A DNA stretch of 64,000 nt from Trematomus loennbergii (taxonomy: Eukaryota; Chordata; Actinopteri; Perciformes; Nototheniidae), in the NCBI GenBank assembly GCA_012861695.1, contig JAAOOA010000056.1, positions 2,355,260-2,419,259 on the forward strand. Direction: 5' to 3'. The notes under the pieces are model-generated. The model was not told the DNA's origin. It saw only the letters and a program-made list of their open reading frames with translations, and made no database searches. The translations under genes were made by a program, and so were the position numbers. Below are positions 22,759-31,424 of the stretch, piece by piece; position 1 is the stretch's first letter; every line of letters starts with the position of its first letter.

Positions 22759-23513
22759 TGTGTTCCTTTGGTTGTAGTTTGTGTTAAACCGGAACACATG
22801 TAACATAAATTGAAACTCTAGGTCATGGGTCGGCAATGGGCGGCCCGCGGGCCATTGGTGGACCGCCAGCAATGATATTTGGCCCGGAAAATTATTTTGA
22901 GAATAAAAATAAAAATAATCTTTTTTTTTTATTCTTTTTTTTTTTTTACAATATCGGACCGACAGTCGCACATATAGGCTATAATGTCCGAATAGAGAAT
23001 CTACCTACACCTGAAGAATGCTTATTGTACTTCTATCCATGTTGAGAGTGAATGACAGCACAGCACAGCACAGGCACAATCTGACAGCGGGGTGCACTGA
23101 CACTGATAGTGGATCAATAAGTAGGTGGACAGCGTGTGGTGCTGAAATAGCCACATGCGGTTTGTGGTTTAAAAAAAATAACACCAGCTCACTAAATCAT
23201 TCAAACGTAATGTTACTCAGGCCTATATGTGAACAGTAACAAAGTTCAGTCAAAACATTGACAACAAAATCGGAGAAGCCGCTTGATCATGGAGGGCGAG
23301 GGGTGGTGGTGCATATGCTGCCACCCCAGTTGGCAGCTTTGTTTTGAAAGAAAAGTTTTGGCTCATCAGACATTTATGAGGGAAAATCCTAATGTCCGAG
23401 TGCAAGTGACTGCAGCACAGGACGCGAGCCTTGTAACCCCTCCCCCGGCCCTGGCGCGAGCATGGAAATGTGATTGTCATTTGAACGGGACGGCGCGAAA
23501 CTAGAAGCATTCG

Positions 23514-24099
23514 GGCCGTTTCTCAATGTCGAGTATACCTGCTGCAGAGCCACTGGCCGTTTCTCAATCGCGAGGATATTGGCTTCCAAGCCAATATTTC
23601 AAGGATGCTACGTCATCAAGTGGCGCAGCAGGACCGTTTCAATGTCCAGCATACTTGGAATTCCACCGAGGCCGCGTCCTTGGTTTGGGGGAAATGTCTA
23701 GGCTGCACATGGGTAGACTTCGCGTCCTTAAAATCCCCACAATGCTTTGCGCACGGACCAATTTCCAAAATCTGTGGCGGAAAATGTAAGGCGAGGCCTA
23801 TCATATGACGCACACCTGCACACTTGTTAGCCTGTTCCATTCTTCTTCATTTTCCGAAGCCGTGGCTTGGAAGCATACTTGCTTCGTTTCTGAAGGAAGT
23901 GACTTGGAAGTACGCGACTACGAAGCCAGCATCCTCGAGATTGAGAAACGGCCACTATTTCAAGTATACTACGTCATCGAGTGGTGCCGAATGCTGGGCA
24001 TTTAACATGCATTTAAACAGTCATTCGGCACCACTCGATGATGTAGTATACTTGAAATAGTGGCTCTGCAGCAGGTTTACTCGACATTGAGAAACGGCC
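23514..24099. mobile_element. Palindromic MITE (184 bp) split by a second MITE
   Basis: The ends are GGCCGTTTCTCAATGTCGAG and its inverse. Removing the inner element and one ACT leaves exactly 184 bp, the same length as the intact copy at 60563-60746 and nearly the same sequence. The two halves are inverted copies of each other around ATTTAACATGCATTTAAA. Confidence 0.9.
23555..23953. mobile_element. Inner MITE, 399 bp, inserted in the palindromic MITE
   Basis: It is bounded by GGCCGTTTCTCAATCGCGAG and an inverted GGCCGTTTCTCAATC end. It is flanked by ACT at 23552-23554 and 23954-23956, the 3-bp duplication of the outer element's ACT. It is related to the copy at 21249-21592. Confidence 0.9.
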
Positions 24100-24617
24100 A
24101 CGGTCTACAATGACAGAGAAGAGACTGTCAAGTTTGGCTGTACTCAGCATTGATTCAAAACGCACTAAAGCTTTGGATCTTAATAAGCTTAATGTGCAGT
24201 GGCGGACTGGCCATCTGTAGAATCTGGAGAATCACAGAACGGCGAGGCTCCCCCCCCGTTGACAGTTCACTAGCACCTCCCCCCCCCCCCCCCAAGCATT
24301 CGAACGTGTCACATGTTTTAACAATCAATTACTTAAATAAGCCTTTGATTATGTTCCGGTCCGCCATCTAGTGGCTCAGAAAAAAATTGGCACAAGGCCA
24401 AACTTACTTGCCGACCCCTCTAGGTTCTTCTTCTAAATGTTGACAGTACATTTTATGATTGTTTATTTAGTTCAATCTTTATAAAAAAAAAATCTGAATT
24501 TCAGTTTATATATTTTTTTCTTTTGAAAGGGATTTGCGAACATCCTGATTACATTAGCTAGTTAAGATGGAGCATTCTTTTTATAGGCAATGTGTACAAA
24601 GAAGACATTTCACTTAC

Positions 24618-24662
24618 ATATTTCTTTTTGATGATGTTCCGTTTGGGTCTGTCCGTACTCAT
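24618..24662 (-). CDS. jarid2: Jarid2-like first coding exon
   Basis: ATG at 24662 opens 15 codons reading M-S-T-D-R-P-K-R-N-I-I-K-K-K-Y, followed by the donor GTAAGTG. This is the invariant N-terminus of vertebrate Jarid2 (M-S-K-E-R-P-K-R-N-I-I-Q-K-K-Y). Phase 0 matches the exon at 20246. The 5' untranslated part of this exon and its acceptor upstream are not resolved. The function by family is a cofactor of Polycomb repressive complex 2 in the nucleus. Whether this particular copy makes a full product is doubtful because the catalytic-fold exons are missing from the window. Confidence 0.92.
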
Positions 24663-26480
24663 CTTGACAAGAAGACGCTAACGGGCACATGGAACACCGA
24701 AGCCTTTTTCTTGACCTTTGACTCACTCTAAATTCCAACACTCTGTCCTGGAAAAAAGGAGTCAAGTTAGGTTTAAAAAATATTTTGAATAAATGAGAGT
24801 GCAAAAAGTAAAATACACCAACAGTTCATCTGCAGAAACAAAAAATGTTCTGTTCAATATTCAATGTTCTGTCTGGTGAGTTTCATGACAAGGATGATGC
24901 TTCAAACAAGCACAGCCTATAACTGGCTCTGTATAAGACATTCAATGTTTCATTCATATGTTAGGATTAAGACACAGTATTGCACGTCCAATTGCCTGAA
25001 AACAGCAACACAACATGATGTAGAAGCACAACAAACTACCCAACAAATTAAATATAAAGATTCATAAAGAAGAAAATAATCCAACTATAACCTGATCAGC
25101 TAACTTGAACTAACTGTCAACACATAATAAATGATTGCATATTAATTTTATTTATTTAGTCAACGTTGTTATTGTTTTAGTTGAAAAACAACGCTCTGAG
25201 AAATGTGGCTTATTTGTTAATTAAAAAGGTTGTTTCAAGAAGAATATAATGGGCAAACTAAGGTCAAGTTTTGTATCAGTAAAACATGAAAAGAATATCA
25301 TTATGGGAAACCAGGGTGGACGTTTGAAAAGGTTCAGGATTCAAAGGCATGCAGGTTGTTAAGCAGCCGAGTACTGCGCAGGATAATGAACATGAAGCCT
25401 CCTTTAGCACTGTGAGCGGACTATACAATAAGGGTATCCGTCCACATCTAAGCTGCTCAGCTTCCCTATAGTATGATACACACTCAGTTTGCTATCAATT
25501 ATAGTGCCCAGCTACTGTTACTACTGTACACTTATAATGGTTTTAATTATATGGGACAGAGAGGAGTGTCTTTAAATAAATGATCATCTCTTTATTTTGT
25601 TCATATTTGAAATTAATAATCTTTCTGGATACCAGTTGCTTTAACTTATACTCTCTACTCTATAACTTCTCTCCTTCTCTGTTCAAAGTACTATCAAAGC
25701 CACATCATTGCACATTGTTTTATTGTTCTAAGAATACAGTTTGTTAGTATAAGTGCATGTCCCCTAGTAATGCGGCCTGGGGTCTGGACATCTGTCCAGC
25801 AGCAACCTGCCACATCCTTTAAGGTCTGCTGCTTCACAGGGGGAGCTGCCCTTTGGCCAGTCTTGCCCCAGTGCACTGACATGGAACCTGACGAATGGGG
25901 CTGCACAGCATCTTAGTTTTCACATAGCCTACTGCTCTGCTAAAGCCCCCTCTGGATGAAGTGATCATCTACAGTTATAGCTTTAAAATAATGGCAGCAG
26001 CTCATTTTATGTTAATGAACATAGGAAGTGCACTGCTTTAGAACCTTAAGATGGTTATATACACTAGATTGATGTGTGTGCATCCACCACAGCATCAGTC
26101 AGGATGTGTAACAATGAAGATTACAGTGGGACCCTGGAGTTAGTAAGCAAGCTAATGTCAGACAATGAAAGCCCATTCACCTGCAGCAGCTTTACAGAAC
26201 AGGTGTTCCTGCATACAAGCAGCTCTGTGTGAGCCCATCAGAACAGAACCAGATCAGTCAGGCTGTGTCTCAGTACAGTCTGTTCAGTCAGAACAGTCAG
26301 TACAGGGTGCAGGGGCCCACATTCTGTGTACAATCCTCACGAGACTGTACATCCCTGAGCACTAACGATCATATCGGCCCTTAAACAAAGCAATATCAAG
26401 CAATCATCGATCACACACCTCCAGCAGGATGATCGGCCTATATCATGAGCACATCGACACCCTAAGGGGATTCACGGACC
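24663..26480. other. Presumed first intron of the jarid2-like gene
   Basis: AT-rich sequence without recognisable exons or transposon ends. Confidence 0.45.
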
Positions 26481-26499
26481 CTCTCACACTCTTTAACGA

Positions 26500-26960
26500 A
26501 CCTGACACAACGGATCACATGAGATATCCCCCCGGCTCCGGCATGCCGTGTCCCCCCTCTCAGAGCCGCTGGGCCCGGTGTGCCGCTCGGCTCGGCACCT
26601 GCACGGCTGATGGAGCTCAGGGAGGCAGCACCACTGCGGTCATCCGAACCAAGGCCAGCCTCGGTTAGGTTTCAGTGCGCGTGTATTGTTTCATATACGG
26701 TCGGTGCAGGCTATATTACGGTCTGTGGTTGGCTTATTATGCATCCACCACGTGACCCGGAAATCGGTCGAGTCCATCGGTACACCAGCTCCGAGGTTCT
26801 GGGTTCTACCTTCTGCTTTATCAAATGCCCGATCTGGACGTTTGTCGTCTTTCGGTGACTCGGTCCAGGCGGCCCCGGAACCAGAACCCTCCGGAGAGAC
26901 AGGCCCTGCAGCCGAGCTCAGATCCAGGCTGCGCCTCTATTCTCTCACTACGGTACAGCG
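26500..26960 (-). promoter_or_regulatory. CpG-rich region, likely promoter and non-coding exon 1 of the jarid2-like gene
   Basis: CpG dinucleotides and GC content rise sharply here (for example CCCCCCGGCTCCGGCATGCC, GCCCGGTGTGCCGCTCGGCT) against AT-rich surroundings. Position about 2 kb upstream of the first coding exon suits a vertebrate CpG-island promoter. No initiator or TATA element can be assigned, so direction is inferred from the gene. Confidence 0.5.
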
Positions 26961-27523
26961 CCTCAGCTGCCTGCGAGTCAATGGTATCAACAACTATACA
27001 CTAAACAAATTATTAGTTTTTATCACTATTTTCTTGATTTTCTTAATTTCTTTCTCTATATTTTTGTATTATTTTTTGTATTCTGTGTATGTACCTGTTT
27101 GTTCAATGTTTGGTGTGTAATGTTTGATGTATATATATTTTCTTAAATAAAGGGGGGAAAACTACTATACAAATTAGATAACAATACATTCTGACATGTC
27201 ACAGAAGTATTTAAAAGCTATTAGAGAAAGAGAATTTAGCCCATTTTCAACAAGATGAGGTCACTGTACCATAATGTCATACAAAAATAGTATATTTATA
27301 TTTTATGTATGTATTGTGCTCGTATGTTGTTTGACTTCAAAATTAAAATGGATTAATTGTTAAATATATTCTAACATTATTTTTGAATTGTCAGACTACA
27401 TGCTGCTTGAGTGAAGCTCTTCTTCAGTTCACATCAGAAACAGAGTCCTGTGGACTGCACAGTATTCTTCCTGTCATGCAGCATGTTGGAAACACAACTA
27501 AACTATTCTTTTTTGGAGAGAAA

Positions 27524-27802
27524 ACCCTGCTGAATAAAAAACCAGCATAGACCAGCATGGTGTTGACCAGCATAGTTGACCAGCAAAACCAGAATGTGTT
27601 GTGTTTTGGTCACTTGTATGCTGGTCTATGCTGGTCTATGCTGGTATGCTGGTCTATGCTGGTGACCAGCATACCAGCATAGACCAGCATAGACCAGCAT
27701 AGACCAGCATTGACCAGCATTAGACCAGCATAGACCAGAAGTGACCAAAACACAACATATGCTGGTTTTGCTGGTCAACTAGGCTGGTCTTTTCAGCAGG
27801 GT
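27524..27802. mobile_element. Palindromic MITE made of ACCAGCAT repeats
   Basis: The ends are ACCCTGCTGA and TCAGCAGGGT. The interior is a near-perfect hairpin of repeated ACCAGCATAG units and their inverse TATGCTGGT, meeting near 27660. This pattern is common in teleosts. It lies between the jarid2-like promoter and the 3' end of the BEN gene. Confidence 0.85.
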
Positions 27803-27887
27803 ATCTATCTATCACCAGCTTATGTTAGTATACAATGTATTCTGGTAACTATCAAAATAAAGACATGTCTAGTGTTCATAACAGTAT

Positions 27888-27893
27888 TTTTAT
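27888..27893 (-). terminator. Polyadenylation signal of the BEN-domain gene
   Basis: AATAAA on the minus strand about 52 bp past the TAG at 27945. No other signal is needed to end the transcript before the jarid2-like promoter. Confidence 0.6.
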
Positions 27894-27944
27894 TTAATAA
27901 ATTATACATTAACAATACAATAATATTACAAAAAAAACCTACAT

Positions 27945-28129
27945 CTAAATAAATATATAATCTAAAATAGATGCATTTGATTTAAAAATAAAAATAAAAA
28001 TATATTTCAATTTTTTTTTCTTCTTGTTAATATCCATTATCTTCTCTGTATATTTTCCGGTCTTTGCCAATCTGGCCAGCATTTCTTGGTCCTCCACGTC
28101 TTTCTCGTACAGCCACTGCTTGAAGCAAA
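27945..28129 (-). CDS. BEN-domain gene, last exon (C-terminal half of the domain)
   Basis: The acceptor TTTATTTTCAG precedes 28129, entering in phase 1, and the stop TAG is at 27945. The translation begins V-C-F-K-Q-W-L-Y-E-K-D-V-E-D-Q-E-M-L and continues L-A-K-T-G-K-Y-T-E-K-I-M-D-I-N-K-K. This is the helical second half typical of BEN domains, with the closing E-K-I-M-D-I-N motif. The last 20 codons (K-rich then I-F-I-F-I-F) come from A and T tracts and may be decayed or simply unconstrained. The incoming phase matches the end of the exon at 29935-30167 once that exon's A7 lesion is allowed for. Confidence 0.8.
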
Positions 28130-28475
28130 CTGAAAATAAATGAAAAGATCAGAGTATCAAATATCGTCTAAAAATGTACGGTACTACTACTTTTATCGAT
28201 ACCGCTTATCATACTCTTACGGTCTTTAAGGTAAATGAACTAGACATATTGTGAACAAAATTAACATTGCTTTTTATTTAAATTAAATAAATAATATTTC
28301 ACATCAAAAGAAACAACAATGTTTTAACAAATCGTATTAAATAATGTGATGACAGAACTGTAAACAGAATAGCTGAAACTTTAACAAAAGAAATAACTCA
28401 GTTACCTCTAATCATTAACCCATGTTTGTATAATTGAGTTAACTCTGTGTGTTGCTGCTAGCATACATAACATAC

Positions 28476-28687
28476 CTGACGTGGAAACGTTACTTGTGGA
28501 TGGGGCTACAGAGCCACTAGAAAGACAGTCGAACCTGGTGCATTTCTCCGTCTGAATGTGGTGCACTTTTGCTAAATGTTTAGACAAATTGCTCGTGTTA
28601 CCGCCCTTACATGCTAAACTCTTATTGCACTTTTGGCAACGAGCATTTTCCACCTCAAGACCAAGCCCCCAGGAAGTGCGCCGGACT
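28476..28687 (-). CDS. BED-type zinc finger exon inside the BEN gene intron
   Basis: The acceptor TTTTCCTCAG (or two bases later, CAGAG) is followed by about 70 codons and the strong donor GACGTCAG|GTATGT. It encodes W-G-L-G-L-E-V-E-N-A-R-C-Q-K-C-N-K-S-L-A, then C-K-G-G-N-T-S-N-L-S-K-H-L-A-K-V-H-H. This is a BED finger (C-x2-C, then H-x4-H) as found at the N-terminus of hAT transposases and their domesticated relatives. There is no upstream ATG in frame. With the acceptor at 28685 the exon is phase 1 on both sides, so it could join the BEN exons on either side without a frame change. It may be exonised transposase, an alternative first-exon product, or a fossil. Confidence 0.7.
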
Positions 28688-28789
28688 CTGAGGAAAATAT
28701 TCGTTGTGTCCAAACTACCCAGTATGAACTATTTTATAGCCCTTATTAGAATCATTCGGTCCTTAAAGTTGTAAAATGCACTAAAAGCC

Positions 28790-29600
28790 GAATCTAGATT
28801 TATTTTCTCTCCCCATTCATTCTAGTGAGCCGAGAGTGGGTGCTCGGGGGGCGGGGCAACCTGTTAAACCCCATCCCCCGCCACCGGGGGAAAAACGCAT
28901 CATCTGCAGGAAACATCTTCTGAGGGCTTCTTAATATTTAATAAACTATGAATGTTTCATATCCATGTAACAGGAAGAAACTCAGCTAACTGATCTTTTT
29001 TTTTTTTTCTGCAAAAAAAACACAAAGCTAACGCTGAGCCTCTGAATTAGCCCCGGGCGAAAAAATGTTAATGCCGTTTGCACAGAAAACACGGTATAAC
29101 ACCCTTATTACTTATCGTAACTGCACATCCAACATATCGATTAGCATCGTGAGAGTACACAGAATCGATAGGTATGTATATCATCACTCCATGATAAGAA
29201 CTTGCGACATTATTAACAAAAACAGACATCAAAACACGTGGCGCTAGGTAGCCAAAACGAGAATATGTCTTACCTTGGTCGTTGTCTGATCAAAAGTTGT
29301 CTTCAATGGCATTAAACGATAAAAACACTGCTGAATCCATAGGTTAATCCAATGTGTCTGTGTCACTTTGAAATGATTTCTGCTAATCCATAAGCAATAA
29401 ACCTACTTTTCCGTTTTCAGATTTCAGAGCGTGAGACAGGTTTCGATTTGGGGAAACTGCATGCACATAGCCCCACTTTTTTTTGGTAACGTTGGTGTGT
29501 ATGTGGAAATTCTCCTTCGATTCTATTGGCTCTAACGGTTAAAAAGAGATGTCAATCATCAAAATCGACCAATGGGTTCCAATGAGCAGCTCTCATAGGA
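28790..29600. other. GC-box-rich patch with a possible small exon
   Basis: A GGGGGGCGGGGC box sits near 28848 and local GC content is raised to about 28920. On the minus strand 29312-29274 spells ATG and 13 codons (M-P-L-K-T-T-F-D-Q-T-T-T-K) before a strong donor AAG|GTAAGA. Its phase 0 does not fit the BED exon. It could be an alternative promoter and first exon within the BEN gene intron. Confidence 0.3.
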
Positions 29601-29934
29601 AAGAACGAGACTCGAAAATACATCATAGACGCATTTTGTAGTCTTATTGCATATTAGAAACGGAGTTGGCGACTGTAAGACTGCGATATAATGTTTATGT
29701 AGCAATAATACATATGACATCTATTTTTTAAATGTCTCCAGTACCGATAAAAAGATCGATAACGTTGGACCTTAACGGTACCGCGGTCTTTAATAATTCA
29801 GACCCGGGCCCCGTTAATACCGGGCTCGGTACCCATCCCTAGTTTTAATTATTACATCATCAATATTACATTTCAAATAACCAAGTACTTGGTATCTCAC
29901 AAAGAGCAAGTGGCTATTGCTGCTAAGAACATAC

Positions 29935-30167
29935 CTTTCAAAACCGATAGCTTCTGCGGGGTTAGAGGCTGCCTGGTGGTCTTGGTGGTGGGGCATTCCT
30001 TTCCAGTCAGGCTCCTTTCCCCTAAGGTTTCGGTGCCCCAAAACGCCACAGCCAACTCCTTCACGAACATGGAGTCCCTTGTGTTTCTCTCCCCATTCTT
30101 TTTTTATTAATATTTTTATTTTTGCCCAGATCTCTGGACGGACTGGAATCTCCCCTTGCAAGTGAAT
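29935..30167 (-). CDS. BEN-domain gene, exon with N-terminal half of the BEN domain (frameshift in A7)
   Basis: The acceptor AATTTTTTGTCAG precedes 30167, entering in phase 0, and the donor TTGAAAG|GTATGT follows 29935. The first part reads I-H-L-Q-G-E-I-P-V-R-P-E-I-W-A-K. The second part, one register over, reads T-R-D-S-M-F-V-K-E-L-A-V-A-F-W-G-T-E-T-L, then G-E-R-S-L-T-G-K and P-L-T-P-Q-K-L-S-V-L-K. These are hallmarks of a BEN domain, a DNA- and protein-binding fold found in transcriptional repressors. The register changes at a run of seven A (30101-30107). One A too many gives both the frame break and the wrong exit phase. Removing it gives phase 1, exactly what the last exon needs. So this is either a sequencing error or a single disabling mutation. 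Confidence 0.85.
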
Positions 30168-30257
30168 CTGACAAAAAATTGAAACATAAAATGTGTACAG
30201 TAGCCTATACATAAAAGGTAGACACCAATATGTGACTGACGAAGATGGCTTCGTCAC

Positions 30258-30603
30258 TGTGGACTGACGGCTTCGGGCTTTGTATATTGCACATGTGTTT
30301 TATTTAGAAAAGTGTTTCCTTTCCCCATGTTGTTGCTCCTGATTATGTTCACCTGGTGCCCTGTGTTGTCTCCCCCCCCTCACCTGTGTCTTGTTGGGTT
30401 AATTAGTGTGGGTATTTAGGCTCTGTGTTTCCTGTTTTGTTTGGGGTGTGAGATCCTTGTGGCTGGTGACTGTGCTCACGTGAACAGCGAGATTGAGGCT
30501 GTGTCATGTGCCCGTGAGTAATAAATGCCCACACCGGGTTGTATTTTGGACGTTCTGCCTCTGCCTCCTTGCTTGGTCGGGCCGCTCAACGGTCAGCTTC
30601 ACA
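30258..30603. mobile_element. Solo LTR (Gypsy-like), 346 bp
   Basis: It starts TGTGGACTGACGG and ends GGTCAGCTTCACA, i.e. TG...CA. Its flanks are GTCAC and GTGAC, a 5-bp duplication with one mismatch. It contains TATTTAGG about 170 bp in and AATAAA at 30520-30525, a normal LTR order. No internal retroviral region is present. It lies in a BEN gene intron. Confidence 0.7.
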
Positions 30604-30971
30604 GTGACTGAGGAGCAAAAATAAAAAGGCTCCACTATGGAAATAATATATACCTTCCCATGCGGCTCGCTCTTTGAAGGGGGATTATTGTGGGTGTCCA
30701 GGGTGCAGGCTCACACTGTTCAGGTGTCTCAGATTGTTCTTCTACAGAATGTGAATAAGACACAAAGAAAGTGTAGCAAAAAACATTTCAACAATATTAT
30801 AAATTCATATGCGTATATCTTGATGGGCTGATTGTTTACACATTTCACTGCCATCTTGTCTGTTTCTTTTATTGCAGTTGCTGATGAAAGTTAAAATGCA
30901 AAATCGATCAAAGACTGACATTATTATTCGCTTGCAATTTAAACACAAATGTACTTACTTTGTGAAAATAC

Positions 30972-31071
30972 CTGGTTTAATAGTTTATCCAAATACATTT
31001 TTAGATTTGCTGTCCTGTAGGTGGCGACTTCCCCTTCCAGCTCAGCTTTGGAATCCTCCAATTTAGCAGAT
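30972..31071 (-). CDS. BEN-domain gene, coiled-coil exon
   Basis: An AG acceptor lies before 31071 (entering in phase 2, weak pyrimidine tract) and the donor AACCAG|GTATTT after 30972 (leaving in phase 0). It reads S-A-K-L-E-D-S-K-A-E-L-E-G-E-V-A-T and L-K-M-Y-L-D-K-L-L-N-Q. Leucines and charged residues at heptad-like spacing suggest a short coiled coil. This is the arrangement of many vertebrate BEN proteins, where a coil precedes the BEN domain. It joins in phase to I-H-L-Q-G-E-I in the next exon. Confidence 0.75.
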
Positions 31072-31424
31072 CTTTATAATATAATGAAAAAGAAAATTAT
31101 CAACGAAACAGCCTTTTAGCCTACAACCAGTCAAATCTGTCTGGTAAAAACACAAACATTAAATGTACCTTCTGTATTAACCGTCTACAGATGTTTCAGT
31201 GTCATACAAATCAGTTAATGTTGTAATTGTGCAGCTGTATTATCTGGGAAATAGAAGAATCGGATCAGGATTCGGTATTGGCAGACAATCAATATCAAAT
31301 TACTCGGATCGTTATTAGCATCAGCATTTGATCACCTTTGTCTACTTGCAGCCTAAATACAAAGATAACTCCACTCCTCTCCTACCACTCTTACCTCTAA
31401 TGAGCCTTGGTAGAACTAGTGTCC
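31072..31424. other. Intron between the coiled-coil exon and the 40-bp minisatellite
   Basis: There is a strong minus-strand donor (TTAGAG|GTAAGAG) at 31395/31394. Together with the acceptor-like CTTCAG in the first minisatellite unit it could bound a pseudo-exon of about 45 nt, which has a stop in one register. Nothing else is visible. Confidence 0.4.

Larger units (their letters stand above)
22824..24417. mobile_element. hAT-type element hosting nested MITEs
   Basis: The left end CATGGGTCGGCAATGGG and right end CTTGCCGACCC form short inverted termini. The perfect 8-bp repeat CTCTAGGT flanks both sides (22816-22823 and 24418-24425). The GGTCGGCAA with GGCCCGCGGGCC beginning is a familiar hAT terminus. 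The interior shows no transposase but holds the nested MITE pair at 23514-24099. Confidence 0.85.

Noticed and set aside
24150..24371. Plus-strand frame with a P-P-P-P run
   Set aside because: It lies within the hAT element and reads through a C tract.
29814..30257. 147-codon minus-strand open frame
   Set aside because: Only its middle (30167 to about 30108) is real BEN coding. The rest reads the BEN exon in the wrong register and runs into the LTR flank.
30654..30741. 88-nt minus-strand candidate exon with E-Q-S-E-T-P-E-Q-C-E-P-A-P-W-T
   Set aside because: The splice sites look acceptable, but neither entry nor exit phase fits the flanking BEN exons (both need phase 0), and the size is not a multiple of three. 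It might still be a poison or alternative exon.
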